DNA of 64,000 bases from Perkinsus olseni (taxonomy: Eukaryota; Perkinsozoa; Perkinsida; Perkinsidae). How positions within the stretch are numbered: position 1 is the first letter of the stretch; every line of letters starts with the position of its first letter. The stretch spans positions 28,904-92,903 of the forward strand of contig JABANP010000184.1 in the NCBI GenBank assembly GCA_013115135.1. The letters run 5' to 3'. Below are positions 52,601 to 63,150 of this stretch, in pieces. The position numbers and the translations under genes were made by a program. Under the pieces are notes generated by a model. It was not told the origin of the DNA, made no database searches, and worked only from the letters and a program-made list of their open reading frames with translations.

Positions 52601-53735
52601 GAGCAGCTTGGTCTTTTGGGATGGACGACACAGAAGTTATCAGGATACCCCTGGAAGCTCAGCTTCGCGCTGCGCGCTGTAAGATACTCTTCTTGCTCGT
52701 CTACCGGACGATCTTTATTAACACTTCGTTGCTGCACCATTGACGGCGGAGTAGCACATTTGTACGATTTTTCTGGCTGTAACTTGGCAATAAACGTTAT
52801 GGTGAATGTACACTCAACCTATTCGTCATCTCGCCGGGCCTTGCCTTTGTCTTCCTCCATCCGCCTTCCCCTTCCGATTTGTCCGAAAGCATGCTCCTCC
52901 TTAGAATTGATATTCAGCCCTATGAGGCTTGCGCTCAGAATCCTTCCTTCCATCTGGCAAGCGACTGTTAGTCTGATTCCGTAGAAATCCCTGGCGGTTT
53001 CGTAGTAGTGTTCAATGTGGTAGGTATCTTATCTCTATTTGAATGGTCCATGGAGGAACTGTTATGTGAGATTTGGATATGACCCGAAACTGAACCTCGA
53101 GGCTGTTAAGTACCAAGTGAGTATCTCGTTCGGTGGCGATCAGTCGAGCCCGCGTAATCGATCAGGTGATCGATTTCCGAGATCCTCATTTCCGGAGTCC
53201 AGCGGCCGCGCGCGAACATCCTAGCGTAGCTGCTGCGACGGAGACCAAGCCTGACGTTCACTTTAGAGTAAGAAAAAAATTGTGTGCTGTTCGTCGAGGA
53301 AACGTGAGATGGAGCAAGAGTGCAAGAAGTGTGTGTGGTCTCTCAGCGTCCACCTGCTAACCGGTCTCAAATTTATCAACTTTGCGACATAGAAGACTCC
53401 GCCATTCAAGGCGTGCTAGAACACGAGGTGAGAAAAATACGGGCCGGCGGGATCGAACCTGGGTCTTTATGCTTGTGACCCCTTTGGCCTGGATAATGCG
53501 GCTTCTGCATCTCAGGTGAAGACGAACAAGCTCGGCAAAGCTCTTGACCCGACCAGTGGATGGATGGCAAAGTCAACGATGTCCTCTATACGAACACAGC
53601 TCAAGGTAGGCGGAGTTTTTCACCCACTTCTGCGAACGATTATGGCGGTGTCGGCGTGTATTGTTGTTCTCGTGTAAGGTGCGCAGCGAGGCAATGAGGA
53701 GGTTGGAGACCCCGGCGGGGATGGCGACTGATTGA
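49641..53735 (+). CDS. GTF3C5: TFIIIC subunit GTF3C5/tau95-like (multi-exon)
   Basis: GTF3C5/tau95 is the TFIIIC subunit that binds the A box of tRNA promoters for RNA polymerase III. Likely exons: 49641-49790 (HFMSILYPGSLKNADMEK, resembling the family's conserved YPG segment), 49915-49979, 50950-51084 (YKLIGLITEAHAFADMCDFM, FIYTAAISQICRPQP), from 51213 (YNFEGNAYAKKKKDSS), about 51793-51855 (PVPLELLKDVQKKFEER), 53024-53117 (LNGPWRNCYVRFGYDPKLNL+EAVKYQ), an exon ending VHFR near 53,270, 53347-53427 (RSQIYQLCDIEDSAIQGVLE), 53516-53605 (LDPTSGWMAKSTMSSIRTQL) and 53679-53735. The NGPW..RFGYDP..YQ, YQLCDIED and GW segments are family hallmarks as I know them. Exons between 50.0-50.9 and 51.9-53.0 kb are incompletely resolved. 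Confidence 0.8.
51093..51097 (-). terminator. RNA polymerase III terminator of the tRNA gene
   Basis: The minus strand reads TTTTT immediately after the tRNA discriminator base. It lies between the tRNA and the 5' splice site of the host intron. Confidence 0.85.
51098..51170 (-). tRNA. tRNA-Ile (UAU anticodon)
   Basis: A full cloverleaf is present. Acceptor GGTCCCG pairs with CGGGACT (one G-U), then TA, D arm GCTC-AGTGGTTA-GAGC, anticodon arm ACGGT-CTTATGA-GCCGT with anticodon TAT, variable AGGTC, T arm GTGGG-TTCGACC-CCCGC (one T-G) and discriminator A. A box TAGCTCAGTGG and B box GGTTCGACCCC are intact and a T5 terminator follows. There is no tRNA intron. The whole gene lies antisense in the 128-nt intron (51085-51212) of the GTF3C5-like gene, between donor GTGAGT and acceptor CATTGCAG. 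Anticodon UAU reads AUA isoleucine codons. Confidence 0.93.
52826..53010 (-). CDS. Candidate antisense coding segment within the GTF3C5 locus
   Basis: The minus strand has an uninterrupted frame reading HYYETARDFYGIRLTVACQM, EGRILSASLIGLNINSKEEH and AFGQIGRGRRMEEDKGKARR, then a stop near 52,828. The composition is more protein-like than the plus-strand frame here (LPLSSSIRLPLPICPK). It lies in an apparent intron just upstream of the NGPWRNC exon. No start or family was recognised. It may be an exon of a nested gene or a captured fragment. Confidence 0.3.
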
Positions 53736-53827
53736 GAGAGGTTGATTCATTTAAACGTATCTTCACCTGAGTCAGCGTCGGGTTGTCTTCAATGACGGGA
53801 CCGTGAGGGGTCGGGTGGTGTGGCGTT

Positions 53828-56030
53828 ATGGTCGTGCACGCCGTGCCGGCCCGGAGTCATCTTATTAGAATTCCCAACTCTAGCGCATGGCTGCTATTTG
53901 CATGTCGGGATGGGCTGCCAACCGACGGCGGTAGCTCTGCTCAACGGTATTTATTAACGGCACCGCCGGCGTTGTATTGGGTGCTGTGGTTGGCTCTGGG
54001 TCTGCTATACCCGGCAATATTCCCGTTTGAGACAGTTGTGGTGGACTACTACGTCGGAGACTGGGGTATGACGCAGCAGCGAGCGGGTGAGTTGAGTTGG
54101 ATAGCGGGCCCATGCGTTGGATATGCCATCGGCAAGGCGGCAGTATTGGAGTGTGATTAACACATTCATCGTGTGAAAATACGCATATTGATACGCATTC
54201 GAGAACGTACTCTTTCTACCGCGTGCATCACGGATCTTGCTTCAGTTGAATTTCTGAGTTCAAGCTCGAGCCAGTTGGCTCAAGCTGGTGCGTGAATTCT
54301 TCAACAACTTGTATTCCGCCGATATGACAAAATTGGACAAAATCCTACTGTTGTCTCTGAAAACTAGCTTGCAGGATGTCCCCTGGACAGCCCTCTTCAA
54401 GGCAGGAGATAAAAACAGCGTCATTGTCGACTCCAAAGGAGTCACTCTCTAGTGTTCGCAGCGTTTATCACTTTCCGAGCTCGGCGACTCAGTGCGCTAC
54501 GGTGAACTCCAGCTGTTCACTCGGCTACAGTGCATCAGTCGATTGTCCGGGGCTCTCCTTTAACGAAACTCCTTCTTGATTCATTCCTCGTTTTCCGCGC
54601 CGAGGACGACGCCTTTCATGGCTGCAGGGGATAACGCTCTGAGAAGGCGATCCCTGGTGTTCGGTGGGACTCGTAATTGCCCGTTGTCAATTGAACGGCC
54701 AATGCCAGCTCAAGCTGAGCTGCTCAACTAGGCTGATTGGGGCACTGATCGAAGGTGTGCAACCGAGTATATTACCACTGGCGATATTGGCTCGTTACAG
54801 TGACGCACCTCGCGAGCATGAGCTTGCCTGCGAGTCGAGCGGCTTGATAGGCCCGGGCCGGCTTGCCTCCCTCGGCCCTCGCAAAGTCGTCCTACGGAAT
54901 GGAATCTACTATATCATAGCCGAGAGGTTCCGATGTTTTAAGTGCAACCTATCACAGCCGAACTTCCGTGGCAGGCTACCTAGAGATCTTGTTTCGGTCA
55001 TTCCCGCTTTCCTGACATACAGGAAGGCAGTGAGCTCTGACTTTCTCTCTGAGATACGCTGTCTTGCGGTCAGCAGCGGGGCGGCTGCGTTCGCGACTGT
55101 GCGCACATAGTGCCAGCAGTCGCACTATCTTTGTCGTCGCGCCCAACACCATTTGCACTGCCAGGAGTGACACTTCTCCTCCGAGGGGGTCGGCCGCCGC
55201 GCTTCAGTACTGTGTGTATCCCGGATGGCGGATTCCCAGAGTTTGGGGATATGGGGGAGCGGGGTGACTCTCACGGCTCCGCTCCGCCGCGCAGTTCTAA
55301 TCTCGCTCGCCGGAATCACTGGTTTGGTGTGGTGAGGCACCTTTGTGCACGCATTCCTACTAAGCCAGGCGCACTGGAGAAGGAGGCTGGGGTATTCTAT
55401 ATGTTAGTCCGTTACATCGCCTCCAAGGACAGCTAGACCTTTGTAGCGCTGAGAGGAGGCGATAGCTGATCAAGTGTGACTTCGAGTACGGGGATCTGCC
55501 AGATCTGGCATGAAGTTGGGTTCTCGTGGCTGTCCTGGCAACTTACTTAGTGCATCTATTGCATCCATCGCGACGGACGTATGCAAGCACAACGGAGTCG
55601 CTCAGGAGTATGCTGCAGCACACATCGAAATTCTACACGAGATTGAGTCCGACTATCAGAAGTGAAAATCCGACAGGCATGCGGGCTGTGTCATCCGACG
55701 GCTGTCCCGCGGGCCTGCAGTCACTCCAACGGCTGAGCCCCCTCGAATGGGATATCCCAATTCCGCAAGATGAGCACACATATGCTATGATGATGATGCT
55801 CAGCTTTGACTTGTGTTCTCAACCGAACAACCGTGTGTGAGGAGCTCCCGGGAGGTATGGCTCCCGAGCTGCTCTCGCCGGGCAGATAGGAGAGTTCTCT
55901 GGACAGAGTTACTGAACGGCATCGCAAACTTGATTGACTCTTAGGTATGATCGTCTCCACTCGTCCGTTCTGGCCACTTCGCTCCCCGCTGTCCTCTACT
56001 GTGTTGACAACCGTGAAGGGTAATCAGCAG
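53828..56030 (+). pseudogene. MFSD1-like transporter copy 1, interrupted
   Basis: One exon, ending at 54,086, reads LYWVLWLALGLLYPAIFPFE and DYYVGDWGMTQQRA, a membrane segment of the major facilitator superfamily related to MFSD1-type transporters. A second, after CTTAG at about 55,935, reads YDRLHSSVLATSLPAVLYCV and matches copy 2 at 59,875. In copy 2 these are about 170 bp apart; here they are separated by about 1.85 kb containing a DUF6729-like frame. N-terminal exons are not found in this copy. Confidence 0.5.
54664..55110 (+). CDS. DUF6729-like domain frame in the inserted segment
   Basis: The open frame contains LGPRKVVLRNGIYYIIAERF, RCFKCNLSQPNFRGRLPRDL and VSVIPAFLTYRKAVSSDFLS. This matches the pattern of DUF6729-type domains: a conserved YYLIAERYRC..C segment followed by a leucine/proline-rich helix, found in transposon-associated proteins. 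The first codon is GTG and no ATG start is evident, so it is probably a fragment. It lies in the segment that separates the two exons of MFSD1-like copy 1 and probably belongs to a mobile element. Confidence 0.45.
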   Translation: MGLVIARCQLNGQCQLKLSCSTRLIGALIEGVQPSILPLAILARYSDAPREHELACESSGLIGPGRLASLGPRKVVLRNGIYYIIAERFRCFKCNLSQPNFRGRLPRDLVSVIPAFLTYRKAVSSDFLSEIRCLAVSSGAAAFATVRT

Positions 56031-56066
56031 CTGCTGTTGCTGATCCGCCTCTCCTGCTGACTCGTA

Positions 56067-56160
56067 ATGGTGCTATCGTGTAAGGTACGCAGTGAGGCTA
56101 TGTGGATGTTGGGTCCCCAACGGAGTCCGCTATCGTCGCCGAGAGTATTACGGCAACGGG
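56067..56160 (+). pseudogene. Second, decayed copy of the last GTF3C5 exon
   Basis: ATCGTGTAAG|GTACGCAGTGAGGCTATG repeats 53,670-53,697 (CTCGTGTAAG|GTGCGCAGCGAGGCAATG) and keeps the acceptor and VRSEAM. The downstream sequence has also diverged in parallel. It marks a tandem duplication covering the end of GTF3C5 and the adjacent transporter. Confidence 0.6.
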
Positions 56161-56169
56161 AAGCGATTG

Positions 56170-57466
56170 AACGGTTTTTATTTTTTCAAATGCATATCAA
56201 TCTCATCCAGCCTTGCGTTGTTTCAATGATGATGACAGTGGGAGGTTCGAGTACAGTGTTATTTGTCGTTCATGACGAGCTCTGCCGGGCCGTGCCTGGA
56301 AGAGGACGATGATGGTGATGATGAACTTGACGAATTTTGCTCGTTGAAGTACGCGACAGTGAAACTCCGTTATTCCGTCTTAGAGGATAGCAGTGTATCG
56401 AACTCTCAAGTAGCTATTAAACGACAAAATAGTACTTTGAAGGTCCTAACCCGCGGGCGTCCAATAACGATCCTATTCGAGAACTAACTGATGCACTCCA
56501 GCCTGGAACCTGGAGTCTCCAGGTTCCCCACGCTTGTAGCACACTGCCAGTGTGACACTGGCTTCATGAATGAAACGGTCGAGCGATAGTACATAAATGA
56601 ACGGAAGATGATGCTGACGTCGTCGTCATTTTTCAGGTCGGGGTCCTCAGGCAGTGAGTTCTTGACTCCTCGAGTGGAAGTAAGTCCACTGCCATTACAA
56701 AGCCTCCTCTGTCGCTATCGATAATCTGGCGAGTGTCGAGTCTGGCCTGAAGCGTCTCGTGGATTCTCAGCCCGCTGAACCACCGTCGTCGGAGTCCTCC
56801 TCCACCATACCCTTGCTCAGTCAGCTGCCACCTCCCCACACAGTCGATGGGAGTCCGAACAGGAGGAGCTTTTGGACGAGCTGCCTCAAGTAGGCCTTCC
56901 GTAACCGCGCCTTGTACCGCCTAGGGTCACCTTAGTGAGGTGAATGATCGTACTTCATGGAAATGATATTAACTCGAAGTGGTTCCGAGCTCCACGCATT
57001 GATGGGGGCCTTGACGAGCGAATTGGATCGCAAGTGATGCTGCACATGAAGAAAGGGCTGGTCATCCATCGCTTATCCTGATAGTGTTGCCTTTATTGCC
57101 CTTCGAAGTAGAGACATGGGGAGGAGTAACGGCTTGGTTCCAGGGTTGAGCAGGTGACGTGCCTTGTTTGACCCCGCATCTGTAACAATGATAGGAGGTA
57201 GGATTCACAGTCGACGGCTAACGTCGTGTCAACGATAGTTTTTTAACTACTGGAGTTTCGTCTGTGAATCACAGCCTGTCATATATAGCATTTCGCCACT
57301 CAATACCACTTTCCACATTTCATGCGTACGAGACTTAAAGAAACGCTGGACTTCACGTATTACCATTCTGTGCAACCATTAGTCTCCTGTACCTCTCAGG
57401 GAGGGCTTCCCTTTGATATGGCTATGAATTACGACTTATAATGAGTATACTAACAGGCTCCCCGTG
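56170..57466. other. No firm gene; possible acidic exon
   Basis: A frame at 56,263-56,487 contains EEDDDGDDELDEFCSLKYAT and SVSNSQVAIKRQNSTLKVLT. The acidic tract resembles the acidic tails of some nuclear proteins, including TFIIIC subunits, but no join to another exon is clear. The rest (56.5-57.4 kb) shows nothing I can support. Confidence 0.3.
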
Positions 57467-59950
57467 ATGGTCAGATATGTCGTCGACCCGAGACGGATCT
57501 TCCACCGCTGCCTCCTGCATCTTCTCATCTGCCTCTACATCCCAGGGGCATACTTTGCTGACAGCGTCCTGGCCGCGTACAAGACGCAGGTGTGGCGTCT
57601 CGCTAGAGGGCAGCTATATAATGACGCTCGGCTGTTAGATCCTAGAGTACCTCAGAATCGACCACGAGCGCTTCGCTTTGCTGTTCTCCTTGCCGTCATT
57701 GACTGGCGTCCTGTGTGGGCCTTTTTGGAGTGATGGTAGCCAAGTAAAGCCCAACACAATGGGGCTGTCATTATTTCTCGAGGTGTTGTGAAATGAGAGG
57801 TTCAGCGGATTGGTACTGCGGAGTGTAGTCCTATCGCATCCTTGAACTCTCCACCCGTGGCTTTCTCCTAGTATATCCTCTTGATGTTCTTGGCGCAGTT
57901 GTTGCTGCTGATCATCCTATTATTACTATTGCTGTTGTTTACTTGGTCTCATTGGGCTCTCCCCTAAGACAACACTCCTGCCTCTGCAGGTACGGCAGCA
58001 CTAAGTCGGCGTTGTCAGCGGCGACACTCACATGTGTTGGATCAGCCTTAGTGGTAGTGGGCCTGCAGAATAGAGCGTAAGTCAGAGGAGACCGTCACTG
58101 CGCCACGAAATTATCGACGACTTCCCACAGGTACTTGGTCGTTCTGTTGGGCAGAGTGGTCTTCTGGACGTTCCTCTACATCTTGTGTGTTGGTGAGTTC
58201 GAGGGGTGACCTTCCGGTTCTCACTCTGGGGTTGGCCCAAGTTACTCCGCTTAGCTCGTGCGTCATTATATCACAAAGCTATGAGAATATTGTTAAGAGT
58301 ACTACCCTGGTTCGTGGTCAGTGCTTCATTTCGTACGGGTGGGCATTGGTTGCACTTCCATTGTCTCGGGTAAGCTTGGATTTGACATACTCATAGTCAG
58401 GAAGCCGACAACCCCTTGGTGGCCACTAGTCATCGTTCCCCTGACTTCTAGCGCGACATCTTTATGAGCATCGCACTTGCTGGTGGCTCTATCTGCAGGC
58501 GTTTTGAGGCCGACTGGAATCTACGTGATACATCATTTTTGAGGGGCTTAGTCGGCTCGCGACTGGCAGACCTTCACCTGTGTCAGTCCAAACGGTGCTA
58601 TGCTATCGTCTATTCTCGGGTAGTGCTCTTGTGGCGGCCTATGGTCTCATTATAGTAGCCTGCAGGACAGGTAAGACCGGGAGGAGCATTTGGACAATCG
58701 ACCATTCGTTATCCTTCATGACTCTGGAGCCTCTACTCGCCGTCCGCCATCTCGACTGCGCCGCTCGTTGTTGATGAAGTTAGCCTCAGGTGGCCTGGTG
58801 GGTAGTGCATTCAACGCAGTGCTGCTGAAAGTTGGTATCAGGGTGATGTGGTGGAAAGCAGTAAGTGGCCGTAGTCGTCGGGGATACTCCGCTGTTTACC
58901 AAGATAGACCAAGACAAGCACCGGCTCTGAATCTACGGATCTGGCTCACCCCTACTTCGAAGTATCCGACAGAATTCGATTTGGCATCCGTCACCTGCGT
59001 GCTCGTTGTGGATATGTCAATAGTCCCTGCATATTATCATCCCTCAGGAGGTCGCTCCGGATGCCGATGCTGTCCTTCAGATATCTTTTTCCCTCGGCGA
59101 TGGCAGCTGTGGGCTCGTCTGTGCGATCGCCTTCGCTGTCCTGTACAAGGGCACGAGGACGGCTAGGTGAGCTGGGACCGTATGGACGCTTCCGGTGCTT
59201 TCTCGATTGCAATCATTCTACCACTTTTGGAGACTTAAGGCAGCGTGAGGGTGTGTGTGGTCTCAACTCCCGACGCCGGACGCTTGGTTAGACATGATAC
59301 CAGTGCCTCGTTCGGCAGATTGTGTAGGCGAGACGTTTTTGTTGATGCTGACGTTGTTTTGTCGCATGGTACCGTAGGGAGCAACCCAAGAGGGGTAGCT
59401 CTTCCCGAGAATGTTCATGGCGTGGTAGACCGGGTATCCTGGCGAAGGTGATCGAGCAGGTCTTCATTTTCAGGTTGGTATGGCCCTTCATGTCACGCCG
59501 GGACGTGGCGACCTCTGAACTCAGTACTTCCGACGCTACCCAACGGTATTCATTGAGGACATTGCCAGCGTTGTACTGGAGTGTTGTGGGTTGGCCCTGG
59601 GTCTGCTATACTCGGCGATATTCCTGCCCGAGACGATGGCGGTGGACTACTACGTCGGCGATTGGGGCATGACGCAGCAACGAGCGCGACGGACGCTGTA
59701 GGAGCAGAGGAAACCACCGTATATCGCGTGAAAATACGCTCGACCTCGACCAACCTCCTGAATCGGTCTCATTGATATCACGCTTGACGTTGGGGCCACC
59801 TGTCTGCGTGGCCGGCCCCCATGACGACACAGAACACACTGCTGGAATGACCTCGGTTGAACCTCAGGTATGATGACTTTCCACCTGCCCTTCTGGTCCC
59901 TCCTCCTCGCCGCTATTCTCTACTGTACTGACGACAGCTATCAAAAGCGT
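57467..59950 (+). CDS. MFSD1-like major facilitator transporter copy 2, multi-exon, possibly decayed
   Basis: MFSD1-type proteins are 12-helix transporters, lysosomal in animals. Exon 57467-57589 (FHRCLLHLLICLYIPGAYFA, DSVLAAYKTQ) looks like the first helix and following segment. 57990-58076 (LSAATLTCVGSALVVVGLQN) and 58131-58192 (LVVLLGRVVFWTFLYILCV) join in phase across a 54-nt intron that carries GCGCCACGAAATT. 58790-58860 (GGLVGSAFNAVLLKVGIRVM) and an exon ending at 59,166 (LQISFSLGDGSCGLVCAIAF) are further helices. The segment at 59,540-59,690 matching copy 1 (LYWVLW..) has two extra bases and is out of frame, so this copy may be non-functional. A later exon at 59,875 reads MMTFHLPFWSLLLAAILYCT. 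Confidence 0.55.
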
Positions 59951-60283
59951 GAGAGTTCGCTCTTCGCCCTTCTGCTAGGGACGCTTAGTGTCGCTCGACT
60001 CCGAATTTTTCGATTAAGCTTGCGATGAACTGACGGGTTGGTATGCCGGAGTACCACTCGACAGCCAGTTTTCGGCAATATTTTTAGCGTCCATTCTTCG
60101 ATCGGGTGATTGTGGTAGGTAAAACAACAACCCTGCTTCTCGCGTTCACCTTCATCACGATCGGTCTTGTCGGGCAGGGTATGCGTCTCACAGCCAGTCC
60201 ACTAGGGTGAGATAGAATCCACGCTACCCCGCTTGCGTGGCGATGTTTTGAGAACGAGCAGATTCTATTTTGTCTCAGTTTTA

Positions 60284-60908
60284 TGATACTCACGGGGTGG
60301 GGTTACGCCCCTGGGTGGGACTTGCGCTTGGGTTTTGGCATCGGATATCCTCTCAGCGGCCAAGCTGCAGGAGTAAATGTATCTGCCGGTGTCCTTCCGT
60401 GGGTCGCAAAGTCACCTTGGAGTCGCACAGGGATTGTTGTTATCCCTATTTTTCGTATTAGTCTTTACTTAGGGAAAATGCGCCAGAGTAGAATTTCGTG
60501 GTGCGCAAAATTGTTAACAATAATTCCGGTTCAACCGAATCGGTTGCACATAGAATGTCGATCGTAAATAAGGATCTCAATAAGATTGGTTAAACTGTAA
60601 GAAAAACTGAGGAGATTTTAACGCATTCTGAACGCTTTCACAATTTGCTTCCCATCATCAGGAGGATAATTCCCATTGACAGTCGAACGGGGGTCGTTGA
60701 TTGGCCGGGGATGGCTTTCCCTTCTTTCGTCAGGCCCCCCTGTCGAAGCAGCAGCGGTGGCGATGCTGTACGTGTCCCTTGGGGTGATGCTTTTCATATC
60801 CAGCTATGTGGCTGGTGTGATCTCGAGATCATTCCCGAGACTATCGACCTTGTCTCCTATTCTTCACGTCTCTATCATCCACTGCTGCTTGGCCTGTGCC
60901 GCCCGTAA
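60284..60908 (+). CDS. Membrane-protein exons, unrecognised
   Basis: Two hydrophobic segments follow the transporter exons: FMILTGWGYAPGWDLRLGFG continuing to AGVNVSAGVLPWVAK (after TTTGTCTCAG, about 60,278-60,470), and PVEAAAVAMLYVSLGVMLFI+SSYVAGVISRSF (about 60,735-60,840). A TTCGTGGTGCGC motif lies between them at 60,490. They may be the last helices of MFSD1-like copy 2; phases could not be confirmed. Confidence 0.35.
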
Positions 60909-60999
60909 GCATCACCATCATCAACTCGGGGATGAATCTATTTCTCATCGTTACTTTGTTAAACTTGAAGGGGAGCGTGGCCGGGCGAGCCAGTCCAGT

Positions 61000-61860
61000 C
61001 TCACCCGTAACGGAAATGATAATAGCCGATGGCTAGGTTCTGCATCACTCGGCTATCACAAGGCTCCCTGTCGGTCGTGCGATCGGCTGATGATGATTAC
61101 TACGACGAAGGAACCGAGGGCCGACGACGATCTCAGTGAGGAGACAGATGAGACACCCTCTCGTGAGTGGATCTGTGCCTGCTCCTCAGTCGTCAGTGGA
61201 TTCTCATGCATCCGTGACTGAGTTCAGTTCGGAAGGTACCCGGAGTGTGGTGCGATGCTGCCGTATTATGGCATTCTTCACGACGGCAGATAGACGCCCG
61301 TATGTGATGAGCGGCGAATCCGAATTCAGTTCTGGAGCACAATGCCGTAGCAGGTTTTTGAAACATTTTTCTTGCGCTTCTTTGAGTTTAAAAATGACGT
61401 CCGAGTGGATAGCTCCGCTTCGCCATTCGGAATGCCGCATTTCACGACAAGGCTTGCCTGTTTGACTGGAGACTAGAGTTTGTTTTTCGACTGGGAGATT
61501 GTTCTCGAAAGCTTTTTGTTGAGAACGTCTCCGTCACAGGAATACTAGTGCGCTTCATGTATTCGTAACACCTGCAACCCCCAAAAATGATGTTGTACCA
61601 CCGTAAGATATACTGAAGGCGAGCGACCACGGTTTACTCTGCCCGTCCCGTAATGTATTTCGCCTGTCTCTGGGTGGAAAAATCTGCGGCCTTGTGATTT
61701 TGTGCGAGAAGATAGTCGCCCTTCTCTCGGTTGTCGCCGAGAAATAGTCAGTTTGAGGAAGAGACAGAAATACAGAGATGCTGAAAGAAATTCAATATCG
61801 CAACGAGGTCGAACCATTCTGTACCCCCATTCTCGAGTTTTTGTGACACGAATGCCTCTC
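61000..61860. other. No supported gene
   Basis: Open frames here are short, lack typical starts or protein-like composition, and occur on both strands. I see only possible short exons. Confidence 0.4.
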
Positions 61861-61865
61861 ATGCA

Positions 61866-63150
61866 GGTTTGCCGTTGCACAATCAAATGCCGTCCAGAGC
61901 GTTCTCCATCAGTCACCTCGGCTGCTGCAGTTCTTTCGAGCTTACACCGAGGGCAATGCTATCAGGACAGCTGCTGCCGGAACCCTCGCGGATGTAAGAA
62001 CGTTCAGAATACGAGATGCCTCGTCATCATCGCCGTATCGCTGCCTGCCATTGGTCTCAACACTGTCCGCAAAGCGGACCTGGCTACAGTAGGGTTAGCA
62101 TTTCACTTGGCCGCGAACAAATTTTTGCGGTTAATACCTTGTTCTCGCGATTAACGAGATCGATTTCACGCTGTGAGTAACGGTCGCCGGTGCTCATTTT
62201 TGTGTTACGAGATGTGCCTGTCGGAGATAAAACACCGTCTACGATCTCGCTAGCCCAGCGAACCAGACGAGTGGGCAGCGACGCAAGCAAGCAAGCTCCA
62301 GAGGGGCGAGACCATCCCAGGGGATGGAGAGCCTCGATGGCTGACCCCCATTGTAGGAGCTGTAGCGGTCGGTCGCTAACCACTGTCTTCCGCCCGAAAC
62401 TCTTGAATATATTTTTCCGGAGAATAATTCATTACTGCTTTTCGTTACTCAGGACTTCCCACCGTATCAAGATTGGTCCTTTTTCAATACCGCCAAGAAC
62501 TTCACTTTCATTGTATCTACAGCAACCGGAAGTCCAAGTCAGGAGACTACGCGTCGCTGTATTTCACCGTTAACAGAGACCAACGCGCGCCTACAGCGAC
62601 TCAGCTGCCCGATAAAGGGGAACTACCTGCGTTCCAGAATAGCGTGGGAAATTAGATTATCATGATCGTCGTGCTGGCCGTGCTCTTTCCAGTTACATAG
62701 ATGATGCGGTGGTTTCTCTCGAGCTGTATGCTCAGCCAGGAGTTTTCTCTATCGCTGATCCTGATTCCCTTTGGCCACCTAAATGGCATTGTATCGCCAG
62801 TTCTGCTGACCGATGCTTCGGTGTTGTTCGAAGAACAGAGAAAACTGTACTCGGCTGCTGGTAGGGCGGCAACTTCCAGTAAGATAGCCGTCCGGGCAGA
62901 AGCGAGCTGCAGGGTGCGAGACAAAAGTGCAATTAAAAGGGAGTTTGTTCGGGCAAGTTATCAGCGGGCTTTTGAAGGAAGTAGACAGGACTGGTCCGAG
63001 CTGATTTTTCACAATTGTGCGACAAGTTCGACTTTCTTTGCCGAGCAGGCTCAGGATTTGGACACCCAGAAAATCACTAGCCAACGGAGGGGCGAGGCTC
63101 CGAAGACTCAAAGCTTGCGTTTTACAGGCCATGAATCCCGTCCTGTGTAG
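61866..63150 (+). CDS. Unrecognised gene seen as exons
   Basis: An exon after CTCATGCAG (about 61,866-61,993) reads FAVAQSNAVQSVLHQSPRLL, QFFRAYTEGNAIRTAAAGTL+AD and ends at donor GTAAGA. A segment at 62,294-62,372 reads RGETIPGDGEPRWLTPIVGA. After TTACTCAG (62,452) DFPPYQDWSFFNTAKNFTFI+VSTATG follows. Near 62,701, DAVVSLELYAQPGVFSIADP+DSLWPPKWHCIA, and from 62,820 KREFVRASYQRAFEGSRQDW+SELIFHNCATS. These look coding, but the joins and the family are not established. A 196-codon minus frame over 62,779-63,369 is probably a shadow. Confidence 0.35.

Noticed and set aside
54264..54290. Second spliced-leader-like sequence (GAGCCAGTTGGCTCAAG)
   Set aside because: Only part of the SL matches and the similarity is explained by a local inverted repeat (GAGCCA..TGGCTC).
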